Translations under genes and position numbers: made by a program
Origin: Moorella mulderi DSM 14980
GTDB taxonomy: Bacteria > Bacillota > DSM-521 > Neomoorellales > Neomoorellaceae
Length of the DNA: 64,000 nucleotides
Assembly: GCF_001594015.1 (NCBI RefSeq)
Contig: NZ_LTBC01000010.1
Coordinates: forward strand, 1 to 64,000
Direction: 5' to 3'
Notes under the pieces: generated by a model
What the model saw: the letters and a program-made list of their open reading frames with translations, nothing else
The model's database searches: none
Told to the model about the DNA's origin: nothing
Part shown: positions 15,816 through 27,623 of the stretch, in pieces
Position numbering within the stretch: position 1 is the first letter of the stretch
Layout: every line of letters starts with the position of its first letter

Positions 15816-16461
15816 ATGGCAACGGAATTTAGAGGTATAACTCCAGAATTATACCATGCTATTATAGCTATAGTTGATCAGCGCATGGCGGAAATCAAGG
15901 TTACCCGTACAGATTTCGAGGAACTTAAAGATATAGTCAAAGAGCTGGCTGCGGCCCAGAAGCGCACCAAGAAAAGGCTTGAGGAGCTGGCCGAAGCACA
16001 GAAGCGTACCGAGGAAAGGCTTGAGGAGCTGGCCGAGGCTCAGAAAAGGACGGAAGCGGAATTACAACAGCTGGCGCGTCAGGTGGGTTCCCTTTCCGCT
16101 ACTATGGGTTTTGGACTGGAGGATATAGCCAGGGTGGTCCTACCAGGTTATCTCGAACGTAACCTGGGCGTAAAGATAGATAAGCTTACCAGGAAATATA
16201 TAGATGCTGGCGGCGAGCCCGGTGGAAATCGATCTTTTTGGCTCCGGAACTAAAGCTGGGCGGCCGGTGACAGTGCTTGGCGAGGTAAAGGCACGCATCT
16301 ACAGCCGGGAAGTAAAAGCCTTTGCGCGTAAGGTTGCCAGGGCAGGAGCTTCACTCCAGGGCGAAATACTAAAAGTGATGTTTGGCTACCTGATTCACCC
16401 TGCAGCTTCGGAATTAGCCGGCCAGGAGGGAATAATTCTCGTTGCCTCATATGAACGTTAA
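15816..16461 (+). pseudogene. Coiled-coil DUF3782-like / PD-(D/E)XK-like protein, frameshifted
   Basis: Two overlapping frames form one protein of about 214 residues. The first (from ATG 15816, behind AAAGGAGG) has a coiled coil with three near-identical 14-residue repeats of the type [14 protein letters not shown], then [18 protein letters not shown] and [16 protein letters not shown]. The second, in another frame, continues VEIDLFGSG and VTVLGEVKARIYSREV, resembling a nuclease-fold core with E...EVK. The shift is near 16216-16222, where one extra G (CCCGGTGG for CCCGTGG) would explain it. The function of this family is not established; the nuclease-like core is inferred. A sequencing error cannot be excluded. 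Confidence 0.7.
15940..16065 (+). repeat. 42-bp tandem coding repeats (coiled coil)
   Basis: About three tandem 42-bp units each encode a 14-residue heptad pair ([14 protein letters not shown]-like). Such repeats can expand and contract by slippage, changing coiled-coil length by whole turns. Confidence 0.7.
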
Positions 16462-16499
16462 GTAAGATCGCTTCGGCATGCAATGTTAACGGTAAGGCT

Positions 16500-16524
16500 G
16501 GCCCGGGCTAGTATACCCCGGGCC
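16500..16524. terminator. GC-rich hairpin upstream of uvrB
   Basis: GGCCCGGG (16500-16507) pairs with CCCGGGCC (16517-16524). It lies after the preceding gene and just before the uvrB -10 box. There is no clear T-run, so its role is uncertain. Confidence 0.4.
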
Positions 16525-16528
16525 GCTG

Positions 16529-16537
16529 TGTTATAAT
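16529..16537 (+). promoter_or_regulatory. uvrB promoter -10 element
   Basis: TGTTATAAT, an extended -10 box, lies 23 bp before the uvrB start codon. I saw no convincing LexA site nearby. Confidence 0.55.
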
Positions 16538-16560
16538 AGCTCCCGGAAGGGGGAAGCGCC

Positions 16561-18555
16561 ATGCCGCCCTTTGTCCTGAAGTCAGATTACCAGCCGCGGG
16601 GCGACCAGCCCCAGGCCATTGCCGCCCTGGTGGAGGGGTTGCAGAAAGGCTACCGCCACCAGACCTTGCTGGGGGCGACGGGTACCGGCAAGACCTACAC
16701 CATGGCCCAGGTCATCCAGGCCGTGCAGCGGCCCACCCTGGTCCTGGCCCCCAACAAGACCCTGGCGGCCCAGCTCTGCGGCGAGTTCAAGGAGTTTTTT
16801 CCCGACAACGCCGTCGAGTATTTTGTCAGCTACTACGACTATTACCAGCCGGAGGCCTACGTGCCCCAGACTGATACCTATATCGAAAAGGACAGCTCCA
16901 TCAACGACGAGATCGACAAGTTGCGCCACTCGGCTACCGCCGCCCTCTTTGAGCGGCGGGACGTCATCATTGTAGCCAGCGTTTCCTGTATCTACGGCCT
17001 GGGTTCGCCGGAGGACTACAGCACCCTGATGCTCTCCCTGCGGGAGGGCCAGGAATATGACCGGGACGCCATTTTGCGGAAGCTGGTGGACATCCAGTAC
17101 AGCCGCAACGACTACGACTTCAAGCGGGGCACTTTCCGCGTCCACGGCGACGTGATTGAAATTTTCCCGGCTTCCTACCATGAGAAGGCCGTGCGGGTGG
17201 AAATGTTTGGCGATGAAATCGAACGCCTGCTGGAGATCGACACTCTGACGGGAGAGATTCTGGCCCGGCGCCGGCATGTGGCCATCTTCCCGGCCAGCCA
17301 CTATGTGGTAGAAGAAGGCAAGATGGAACGGGCGTTAAAAAGCATTGAGGCTGAGCTGGAGGAACGCCTGCAGGAACTGCGGCGGCAGGGGAAGCTCCTG
17401 GAGGCCCAGCGCCTGGAGCAGCGGACCCGCTTTGACCTGGAGATGATGCGGGAAGTAGGCTTCTGTAAAGGCATCGAAAACTATTCCCGCCATCTGACCG
17501 GCCGGGCGCCGGGGGAGCCGCCCTATACCTTGCTGGATTACTTTCCCGACGACTTCCTGTTGATCATCGATGAGTCCCATATCACCGTGCCCCAAATCGG
17601 CGGCATGTATGAAGGCGACCGTTCCCGGAAAGCGACCCTGGTGGAGTATGGTTTCCGCCTGCCATCGGCCCTGGACAACCGGCCCCTGACCTTTGAGGAG
17701 TTCTGCCAGCGCATCAAGCAGGTAATCTATGTCTCAGCGACGCCGGGGCCCTATGAACTGGAACACTCCCAGCAGGTGGTGGAGCAGATCATCCGGCCCA
17801 CCGGCCTGGTGGACCCCGAGGTCCTGGTGCGGCCGGTAAAGGGGCAGATTGACGACCTGGTGGGCGAGATAAATAAACGGGTGGCCCGAAATGAGCGCGT
17901 CCTGGTGACGACCCTGACCAAGCGCATGGCCGAGGATCTGACCGATTACCTGCGGGAAGTAGGCATCAAGGTGCGTTACATGCACTCCGATATCGGCGCC
18001 ATTGAGCGGATGGAGATCATCCGTGACCTGCGCCTGGGGGTTTTTGATGTCCTGGTGGGGATTAACCTGCTGCGGGAGGGGCTGGACCTGCCGGAGGTTT
18101 CCCTGGTGGCCATCCTGGATGCCGATAAGGAAGGCTTCCTGCGTTCGGAGCGCTCCCTGATCCAGACCATCGGCCGGGCCGCCCGCAACGCCAACGGCCA
18201 GGTCATCATGTACGCCGATACCATTACCGCCTCCATGCAGCGGGCCATAGATGAAACCAACCGCCGCCGCCAGGTGCAAATAGAGTACAACCGCCGGCAC
18301 GGCATTATCCCCCGGACCGTCAGCAAACCGGTGCGGGATATTATTGAAACCACGGTGGCCGAGGAACCGGCCAGGTACCAGGCGAGCCAATCTCAGGCTA
18401 AGGAAAAGAAAAAGGGCCACTTTAGTAAACGGGAGCTGCAATCCCTGATTAGCCAGCTAGAGAAAGAGATGCGCGCTGCTGCCAAACAACTGGATTTTGA
18501 ACGCGCTGCCGAACTCCGCGACGCTATCCTGGAACTACGGCTACAAGCCGGGTAA
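16561..18555 (+). CDS. uvrB: UvrABC system protein B
   Basis: A 664-residue excision-repair helicase-like protein that verifies DNA damage delivered by UvrA and recruits UvrC. Visible features in order: Walker A GATGTGKT near residue 40; the beta-hairpin region [22 protein letters not shown] around residue 95; DESH box (IIDESH) near residue 337; helicase motif V/VI region [13 protein letters not shown] and QTIGRAARN; and the C-terminal UVR domain ([20 protein letters not shown]) that binds UvrC. Length is normal. The ATG follows GGAAGGGGGAAG. uvrA and uvrC lie downstream but are separated from it by the VapBC pair, the helicase fusion and the DUF1638 gene. Confidence 0.97.
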   Translation: MPPFVLKSDYQPRGDQPQAIAALVEGLQKGYRHQTLLGATGTGKTYTMAQVIQAVQRPTLVLAPNKTLAAQLCGEFKEFFPDNAVEYFVSYYDYYQPEAYVPQTDTYIEKDSSINDEIDKLRHSATAALFERRDVIIVASVSCIYGLGSPEDYSTLMLSLREGQEYDRDAILRKLVDIQYSRNDYDFKRGTFRVHGDVIEIFPASYHEKAVRVEMFGDEIERLLEIDTLTGEILARRRHVAIFPASHYVVEEGKMERALKSIEAELEERLQELRRQGKLLEAQRLEQRTRFDLEMMREVGFCKGIENYSRHLTGRAPGEPPYTLLDYFPDDFLLIIDESHITVPQIGGMYEGDRSRKATLVEYGFRLPSALDNRPLTFEEFCQRIKQVIYVSATPGPYELEHSQQVVEQIIRPTGLVDPEVLVRPVKGQIDDLVGEINKRVARNERVLVTTLTKRMAEDLTDYLREVGIKVRYMHSDIGAIERMEIIRDLRLGVFDVLVGINLLREGLDLPEVSLVAILDADKEGFLRSERSLIQTIGRAARNANGQVIMYADTITASMQRAIDETNRRRQVQIEYNRRHGIIPRTVSKPVRDIIETTVAEEPARYQASQSQAKEKKKGHFSKRELQSLISQLEKEMRAAAKQLDFERAAELRDAILELRLQAG

Positions 18556-18601
18556 ATTGAGGCGAGCTGCCGCATCCCGGGCACGGCAGGACAAGGTTTT
18601 A

Positions 18602-19075
18602 TCAACCATCGACATAGAGGTCAAGTAGAATTACTTCCGGTATAGCTGCTACCTGTGTATTAATTTTAGACCAGGCACGGTCATTACCGATAATTGCCCC
18701 ACACCCGGCTGTTTTTGCTGTAGCAATAATAAGGGCGTCAGGAAGACGCAAGTTTGTTTTTGCCCGGATGGCTGCAGCCATTTGGCCAATCTGGCGCGAA
18801 ATAGGGATTACCTTGAGGCCTGGAAAATCGTCCAGGAATAATTTTACCATAGTTAGCGCTTCTTGATTATCTTGCTTTAGAGGCCCAACCAGGAGTTCTG
18901 TTTCGGTAATTACAGAAATGACAGCTTCTAGATTTTGTTGTTCAAAAAGGCCGAATAAAGGATTTAAGATAGTGTCGTAAGGGCTAATACCCTGCAAAAA
19001 ATAGATTATGGTATTTGTATCGAGGAGTAAGCGCTGGAAACCGGCAATCTTGTTTAAGAAGGCGTCTTTTCCCAT
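18602..19075 (-). CDS. PIN-domain toxin (VapC-like)
   Basis: A 157-residue PIN-domain ribonuclease. The acidic cluster is visible: D in LLLDTNTIIYFLQG near the N-terminus, E in VITETELLVGP, D in LRLPDALIIATA and a final D in IIGNDRAWSK. VapC toxins cleave specific RNAs, often tRNA, when the antitoxin is degraded. The start ATG overlaps the end of the AbrB-type antitoxin gene by 22 bp, a typical toxin-antitoxin arrangement. The pair is on the opposite strand from the flanking repair genes. Confidence 0.85.
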   Translation of the reverse strand: MGKDAFLNKIAGFQRLLLDTNTIIYFLQGISPYDTILNPLFGLFEQQNLEAVISVITETELLVGPLKQDNQEALTMVKLFLDDFPGLKVIPISRQIGQMAAAIRAKTNLRLPDALIIATAKTAGCGAIIGNDRAWSKINTQVAAIPEVILLDLYVDG

Positions 19076-19311
19076 GTTTCGCGTTCCTTCCCGACATAGA
19101 CGTCTATCTCTTCTTTGGTTTGGCCGTAGATACCCTTTAATGATCCGGCCAGCAATTCAGTATAACTTTTAGTTTTGGGCCAAATGATAAGCTTATCTCC
19201 ATGTACTTCCAACAATAATTTTTGTCCCGGCTGGATACCAAGCTTTTTATAAATGGCGGCAGGTATGGTTATTTGGCGCTTACTGGAAACTTTTATGATG
19301 GCTTGATCCAT
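19054..19311 (-). CDS. AbrB/SpoVT-type antitoxin (VapB-like)
   Basis: An 85-residue protein with an N-terminal swapped-hairpin AbrB domain: IIKVSSKRQITIPAAIYKKL, then GIQPGQKLLLEVHGDKLII. The C-terminal tail (about 35 residues) should wrap the toxin. AbrB-type VapB proteins usually repress their own operon together with VapC. A good promoter lies upstream on the minus strand. The ATG at 19311 is preceded on the minus strand by GGAGGAAATG. Confidence 0.85.
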   Translation of the reverse strand: MDQAIIKVSSKRQITIPAAIYKKLGIQPGQKLLLEVHGDKLIIWPKTKSYTELLAGSLKGIYGQTKEEIDVYVGKERETWEKTPS

Positions 19312-19343
19312 TTCATTTCCTCCAAATCATTTTCTTACTTACT

Positions 19344-19372
19344 ATTATACGGCCGCTAAGTGGTTTTGACAA
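19344..19372 (-). promoter_or_regulatory. Promoter of the toxin-antitoxin pair
   Basis: On the minus strand TTGTCA (complement of 19367-19372), a 17-bp spacer and TATAAT (complement of 19344-19349). The distance to the antitoxin start is about 33 bp. Confidence 0.78.
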
Positions 19373-19455
19373 CAACTTACCCGATAAGAAGATTTTTTAA
19401 TTCGGGCTATCAGGCGGCGGGGAAAGGTGCTAAAATTAATTATGGGTGATTAAAG

Positions 19456-23079
<3,624 letters not shown>

Positions 23080-23137
23080 AAATGGGACTTTAAAACCAGC
23101 ACCCTTAACGGAATTACGAGGTTAAGGAACGCATTGG

Positions 23138-23269
23138 GTGGCGGCGCCGGGTGGCGGTTATATCTGCAGCAGCGCCAACAGCCTGCCCAGCTACGCCAAG
23201 CTGGAAAACGCCCTGGCTATGCGGGACGCCATTAAGAAGTATGGCAGGTATCCTATTGAGTTAGATTAG
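23138..23269 (+). pseudogene. C-terminal fragment of a URO-D-family methyltransferase
   Basis: A 43-residue open segment reads APGGGYICSSANSLPSYAKL and then ENALAMRDAIKKYGRYPIEL before a stop. This closely resembles the C-terminal end of uroporphyrinogen decarboxylase-family corrinoid methyltransferases (MtaA/MtbA type), where GGGYIxSSxNSxPxxxKxEN is conserved. No start or N-terminal part exists, so it is a deletion remnant. The next gene encodes a DUF1638 protein, a family often found beside such methyltransferases, which supports the identification. Confidence 0.7.
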
Positions 23270-23283
23270 TATAAGCGTGCGCT

Positions 23284-23328
23284 TAATGCGGGGGGCAATG
23301 CCCCCGCTTAAGTTAAATCGTTTTTCCC
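23284..23328 (+). terminator. Hairpin terminator after the methyltransferase remnant
   Basis: TTAATGCGGGGG pairs with CCCCGCTTAA around a short GCAATGC apex, then AGTTAAATCGTTTTT. It probably ended the original methyltransferase transcript. Confidence 0.6.
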
Positions 23329-23426
23329 GGCAGGATTTAATACCCGGTCTTTTTTAATGGTTCCCGGAGTTTGCTTATTATAGTAATATGTTTATAAGAC
23401 TAGCATAGGGGGAGGTAACATTAAAC

Positions 23427-24101
23427 TTGATGCGGCGCATTATCGCCTGCGAAGTTTTGCGCTACGAATTGGAAAGCCTGGGCGTGCAGCCGGACGAAGC
23501 CATATTTTTAAAGCAGGGCCTGCACCGGACCCCGGAAAAGCTGCGGGCTACCATCCAGGAAAACATTGATCAATTAGAAGCCGGGGGTTTCCGCGGCAGG
23601 ATTATCCTGGGTTACGGGCTTTGTGGTAATGGCATCGCAGGTCTTAAAGCCAGGTATTGCGACCTGGTATTTCCTGGAGCCAATGACTGCATTGACCTCC
23701 TCCTGGGTTCCTGCCGGGCCCGCCAGGAAGATACGCTGAAGGGCTACGCCTACTACTTCAGCCCCGGCTGGGTCGCTTTCAGTGAGAACTCTTATACTGA
23801 ATACCAGCGCTGCCTATCCCTTTACGGGGAGGAAACGGCTCGCTGGGTTATAGGCGAGATGCTGAAGGCCTATACGCGGGTAACTTATATTGATACCGGA
23901 CAACAGGCTGGGGAGGAAGATCGAGAGTTTGTCAGGTTATTTGCCACGACCTTTAGTCTTATTCCGGATGAAATTAAAGGTAGCCTGGAGTGGCTGGCTC
24001 GCCTTTTACATGGCGAAGGTGACGATATAATTAAGATTGCTCCTGGAACGGCAATTGAGGCCGATAAACTGGGGCTGGCAGGGAATATTCTGAGCCAGTG
24101 A
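23427..24101 (+). CDS. DUF1638 family protein
   Basis: A 224-residue protein of the DUF1638 family. The family pattern is clear: IACEVLRYELE near the N-terminus, then IILGYGLCGNGIAGLKA, PGANDCIDLLLGS, and further YFSPGWVAF. The conserved Cys and Asp residues suggest metal or substrate binding, but no reaction is established. Members commonly lie next to corrinoid-dependent methyltransferases in acetogens and methanogens, and a URO-D methyltransferase remnant lies 160 bp upstream here. The start is TTG 23427 or ATG 23430, behind GGGGGAGGT. A clear terminator follows. Confidence 0.8.
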   Translation: MMRRIIACEVLRYELESLGVQPDEAIFLKQGLHRTPEKLRATIQENIDQLEAGGFRGRIILGYGLCGNGIAGLKARYCDLVFPGANDCIDLLLGSCRARQEDTLKGYAYYFSPGWVAFSENSYTEYQRCLSLYGEETARWVIGEMLKAYTRVTYIDTGQQAGEEDREFVRLFATTFSLIPDEIKGSLEWLARLLHGEGDDIIKIAPGTAIEADKLGLAGNILSQ

Positions 24102-24141
24102 CAGGGTGATAAGGCTAAGGCAGTAAGTAAACTGATTCCGC

Positions 24142-24170
24142 GACCGGGTAAATACCCGGTCTTAATTTTT
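24142..24170 (+). terminator. Rho-independent terminator after the DUF1638 gene
   Basis: GACCGGGT (24142-24149), loop AAAT, ACCCGGTC (24154-24161), then TTAATTTTT. Confidence 0.88.
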
Positions 24171-24271
24171 GTACGCTCATCAAAATGCTATTAGAGGCGG
24201 AAGCTTACCGCCCTTCCATTCGATAGCAGCATCCTGATTATTCCCTCCAGGTATGCCCTTACTGGCGTTTA

Positions 24272-24280
24272 TGGTATAAT
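24272..24280 (+). promoter_or_regulatory. uvrA promoter -10 element
   Basis: TGGTATAAT extended -10 box, 80 bp before the uvrA start. I did not find a clear LexA operator. Confidence 0.6.
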
Positions 24281-24361
24281 ACTGGCGGAGAAGCAAGGTA
24301 TTACCCTGGCCAGGTTTTACGCCTGGCGATAAGCCCAGGGAATTTCCCGAGGGGGTATATT

Positions 24362-27277
24362 ATGGCCACTGATAAAATTGTCATCCAGGGGGCGCGGGCC
24401 CACAACCTGAAGAATATTAACGTCACTATCCCCCGGGATAAACTGGTAGTCATTACCGGCCTGTCGGGGTCGGGGAAGTCTTCCCTGGCCTTTGATACCA
24501 TCTATGCCGAGGGACAGCGCCGTTATGTAGAGTCCCTTTCTTCCTATGCCCGGCAATTCTTAGGCCAGATGGACAAACCTGACGTTGACGTTATCGAAGG
24601 ACTATCCCCGGCCATTTCCATTGACCAGAAGACGGCCAGCCATAACCCCCGCTCCACGGTAGGTACGGTGACGGAGATCTACGACTACCTGCGGCTGCTT
24701 TTTGCCCATATTGGCCGCGCCCATTGTCCCCGGTGCGGCCGGCCCATTACGCCCCAGACGGTTTCCCAGATGGTGGACCGTCTCCTGGCTTACCCGGAAG
24801 GAACCCGTTTCCAGGTTATGGCCCCCATTGTCCGGGGCCGCAAGGGGGAGTACCGCAGCGTCCTGGAGGAGATTCGTAAGCAGGGCTACGTGCGCGTTCG
24901 TGTTGATGGCGAGATCCGGGAAACGAGCGAGACTATTAACCTGGCTAAGAATAAAAAACATACCATTGAGGTAATCGTGGACCGCCTCCAGGTGCGGCCG
25001 GGGGTGGCCCCGCGCCTGGCCGAATCCCTGGAAACGGCCTTAAAGCTTGCCGATGGTATTGTCCTTATCGATATCGCCGGTCAGGAAGAGCTGCTTTTAA
25101 GCGAGAAATTCGCCTGCATCGAGTGCGGCGTCAGCCTGCCGGAAATCACGCCGCGTCTCTTTTCTTTTAATAATCCCTACGGCGCCTGCCCGGCATGTAC
25201 CGGCCTGGGTGTAACTATGAAGGTCGATACCGACCTGGTCATTCCCGATCGCGACCTTACCTTAAGGGAAGGGGCCATAGCGCCCTGGAGCCGCAGCAAT
25301 AACGGTTACCAGCAGATACTGGAGTGCCTGGCTGAACATTACGGTTTCAGCCTGGATGTGCCCGTACGGGAGCTCAAGCCGGAGCACCTGCAGGTTATCC
25401 TTTACGGTTCCGGGCAGGAGCGGATTAAATTCCGCTACACCAACCGTTTTGGTGACCGGCGCACTTACGAAGCCCCCTTTGAGGGGGTCATCCCCAATCT
25501 CGAGCGGCGCTACCAGGAAACCCAGTCGGAGTGGGCGCGGGCGGAGATTGAAAACTATATGAGCCAGCAGCCCTGCCCGGCCTGCAAAGGGGCGCGGCTG
25601 AAACCGGAAGCCCTGGCCGTCCGGGTTGGCGGCCTTAATATCTGCGAAGTGGCGGCCCTTAATGTCCGGGCGGCCGCCGGGTTTTTGCGCAATTTAACTT
25701 TAAGCGAGCGCGAGGAGATAATCGCCCGCCAGATTTTAAAGGAAATCCAGGCCCGGTTGCAGTTTTTGCTGGATGTGGGCCTGGACTACCTGACCCTGGA
25801 CCGGGCGGCGGCCACCCTCTCCGGGGGGGAAGCCCAGCGCATCCGCCTGGCCACCCAGATCGGGTCGCAGCTCATGGGCGTCCTGTACATCCTGGACGAG
25901 CCCAGCATCGGCCTGCACCAGCGGGACAACGCCCGCCTGATTGCCACCTTGAAGCGCTTGCGGGATCTGGGCAACACGGTCATCGTCGTCGAGCATGACG
26001 AGGATACCATGCGGGCCGCCGACTATATCATCGACATTGGTCCCGGGGCCGGGGAGCAGGGCGGCCGGGTGGTGGCGGCCGGTACCCCGGCAGAAGTAAT
26101 GGCCAATCCCCGCTCCCTCACCGGCCAGTATTTGAGCGGCCGGCGGCGTATCCCGGTGCCGGCAAGGCGGCGCCGGCCGGGCGACAAATGGTTGACCATT
26201 AAAGGCGCCCGCGAGCACAACCTGAAAAATATCGATGTCAGCTTTCCCCTGGGCCTGTTTATCGGCGTTACCGGTGTTTCCGGCTCCGGCAAGAGCACCC
26301 TGGTCAATGAGATCCTCTACCGGGCCCTGGCCCAGCGCTTGAACGGTGCCCGGACCAACCCGGGGGCCTTTGAGGCCATTACCGGCACCGAGCACCTGGA
26401 CAAGGTCATTGAGGTCGACCAGTCGCCCATCGGCCGGACGCCGCGCTCCAATCCGGCCACCTATACCGGTGTTTTTGACGACATCCGCGCCCTCTTTGCG
26501 GCCACCCCGGAGGCCCGCACCCGGGGTTACAAACCGGGGCGCTTTAGCTTTAATGTGAAGGGCGGCCGCTGCGAGGCCTGCGGCGGTGATGGTATCATTA
26601 AGATTGAGATGCATTTCTTGCCCGACGTTTATGTACCCTGTGAAGTCTGCCAGGGGAAGCGTTATAACCGGGAGACCCTGGCCATAAAATACAAGGGAAA
26701 ATCCATTGCCGACGTCCTGGCCATGACCGTGGACGAGGCGGCGGAATTCTTTGCCGCCATTCCCCGCCTGCACCGGCGCCTTGCCACCCTCCAGGACGTG
26801 GGCCTGGGCTACATCACCCTGGGCCAGCCGGCCACCACCCTTTCCGGCGGGGAAGCCCAGCGGGTGAAGCTGGCCGCGGAACTGGCCCGGCGCAGCACCG
26901 GCCGGACCATGTATATCCTGGACGAGCCCACCACCGGCCTGCACATGGCCGACATCGAGCGGCTGTTGAACGTCCTGCAGCGCCTGGTGGATGCCGGCAA
27001 TACGGTGGTGGTAATTGAGCACAACCTGGATGTCATCAAGTCGGTGGACTATATCATCGACCTGGGCCCCGAGGGCGGTGAAGGCGGCGGCCGGGTGGTG
27101 GCCACCGGCACGCCGGAAGAGGTCTGCCGGGTGGCGGAATCCTATACCGGCCAGTTCCTGGCCCCCGTCCTGGAGCGGGATAAAGAGAGGCAGGCGGGCC
27201 GGGACCTGGAAGGAAGCCCGGAGCACCGGCCCCAGGGTGGGCATCAGGACCTGCCCCGGGTAGTAGGGCAGGAGTAA
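24362..27277 (+). CDS. uvrA: UvrABC system protein A
   Basis: A 971-residue damage-recognition ATPase of nucleotide excision repair, slightly longer than usual because of a charged C-terminal tail of about 25 residues. There are two ABC-type ATPase halves: Walker [13 protein letters not shown] near residue 34 and [11 protein letters not shown] near residue 640; signature motifs [12 protein letters not shown] and [12 protein letters not shown]; and Walker [13 protein letters not shown] and [12 protein letters not shown]. Zinc modules are visible (CPRCGRP, then CIECG...[12 protein letters not shown]...CEVC). The ATG at 24362 follows GAGGGGG. uvrC lies 346 bp downstream, with a structured element in between. 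Confidence 0.97.
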   Translation: MATDKIVIQGARAHNLKNINVTIPRDKLVVITGLSGSGKSSLAFDTIYAEGQRRYVESLSSYARQFLGQMDKPDVDVIEGLSPAISIDQKTASHNPRSTVGTVTEIYDYLRLLFAHIGRAHCPRCGRPITPQTVSQMVDRLLAYPEGTRFQVMAPIVRGRKGEYRSVLEEIRKQGYVRVRVDGEIRETSETINLAKNKKHTIEVIVDRLQVRPGVAPRLAESLETALKLADGIVLIDIAGQEELLLSEKFACIECGVSLPEITPRLFSFNNPYGACPACTGLGVTMKVDTDLVIPDRDLTLREGAIAPWSRSNNGYQQILECLAEHYGFSLDVPVRELKPEHLQVILYGSGQERIKFRYTNRFGDRRTYEAPFEGVIPNLERRYQETQSEWARAEIENYMSQQPCPACKGARLKPEALAVRVGGLNICEVAALNVRAAAGFLRNLTLSEREEIIARQILKEIQARLQFLLDVGLDYLTLDRAAATLSGGEAQRIRLATQIGSQLMGVLYILDEPSIGLHQRDNARLIATLKRLRDLGNTVIVVEHDEDTMRAADYIIDIGPGAGEQGGRVVAAGTPAEVMANPRSLTGQYLSGRRRIPVPARRRRPGDKWLTIKGAREHNLKNIDVSFPLGLFIGVTGVSGSGKSTLVNEILYRALAQRLNGARTNPGAFEAITGTEHLDKVIEVDQSPIGRTPRSNPATYTGVFDDIRALFAATPEARTRGYKPGRFSFNVKGGRCEACGGDGIIKIEMHFLPDVYVPCEVCQGKRYNRETLAIKYKGKSIADVLAMTVDEAAEFFAAIPRLHRRLATLQDVGLGYITLGQPATTLSGGEAQRVKLAAELARRSTGRTMYILDEPTTGLHMADIERLLNVLQRLVDAGNTVVVIEHNLDVIKSVDYIIDLGPEGGEGGGRVVATGTPEEVCRVAESYTGQFLAPVLERDKERQAGRDLEGSPEHRPQGGHQDLPRVVGQE

Positions 27278-27310
27278 ATAAGAAATCTGGCATGGAATAG
27301 CGACCACTTC

Positions 27311-27598
27311 ATGAACAAAAGATGGGCCTGTAAAGGCAGGGGTATGTCCCGGAGCCGTGAATAGCGAAGCAGAGGTCAAAAGGACAGGCGAGGTGAGGCT
27401 AACCGTTGCCGCTGCCGAGGACGCCTGAGCGAGCATTTGCGAGGGAACAAACGCCAACTCATAGAAGGATTAAAGCTTGCTGAACCAGTAGCCTGTTCAT
27501 TGGCAATCCGCAGGCGGCGTGCAACGGTCCGAACCGAGCCGTTGTCCTGTCGGCGCGTAGCTCCTGAGCGGCGGAGGGACATACCCCCGCCAGGAAGT
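27311..27598 (+). ncRNA. Highly structured element between uvrA and uvrC, candidate RNA
   Basis: Four complementary segment pairs occur in strictly nested order: GGGGTATGTCCC (27339-27350) with GGGACATACCCC (27576-27587), GGAGC (27351-27355) with GCTCC (27560-27564), GACAGG (27383-27388) with CCTGTC (27546-27551), and ACCGTTGC (27402-27409) with GCAACGGT (27521-27528). Local hairpins lie inside, such as GCCTG with CAGGC at about 27491-27515. No gene is present. ATGA occurs just upstream at 27311. Such a large closed fold suggests a structured RNA (HEARO/omega-RNA-like is my best guess, from memory) or a non-autonomous element with inverted ends. Confidence 0.6.
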
Positions 27599-27623
27599 AT
27601 GCTGTTTTCGAAGAAGGGATACC

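Noticed and set aside
15940-16065. Tandem repeats as a CRISPR or regulatory array
   Set aside because: The units are contiguous, 42 bp long and in frame, encoding coiled-coil heptads. No CRISPR array was seen in the window.
16441-16560. LexA operator before uvrB
   Set aside because: A GAAC half-site is present near 16453 but no proper GAAC-N4-GTTC pair.
25736-27457. 573-residue open frame antisense to uvrA, and similar long antisense frames opposite uvrB, pgk and gpmI
   Set aside because: GC-rich genes often give long antisense open frames. None has a credible start signal or family features.
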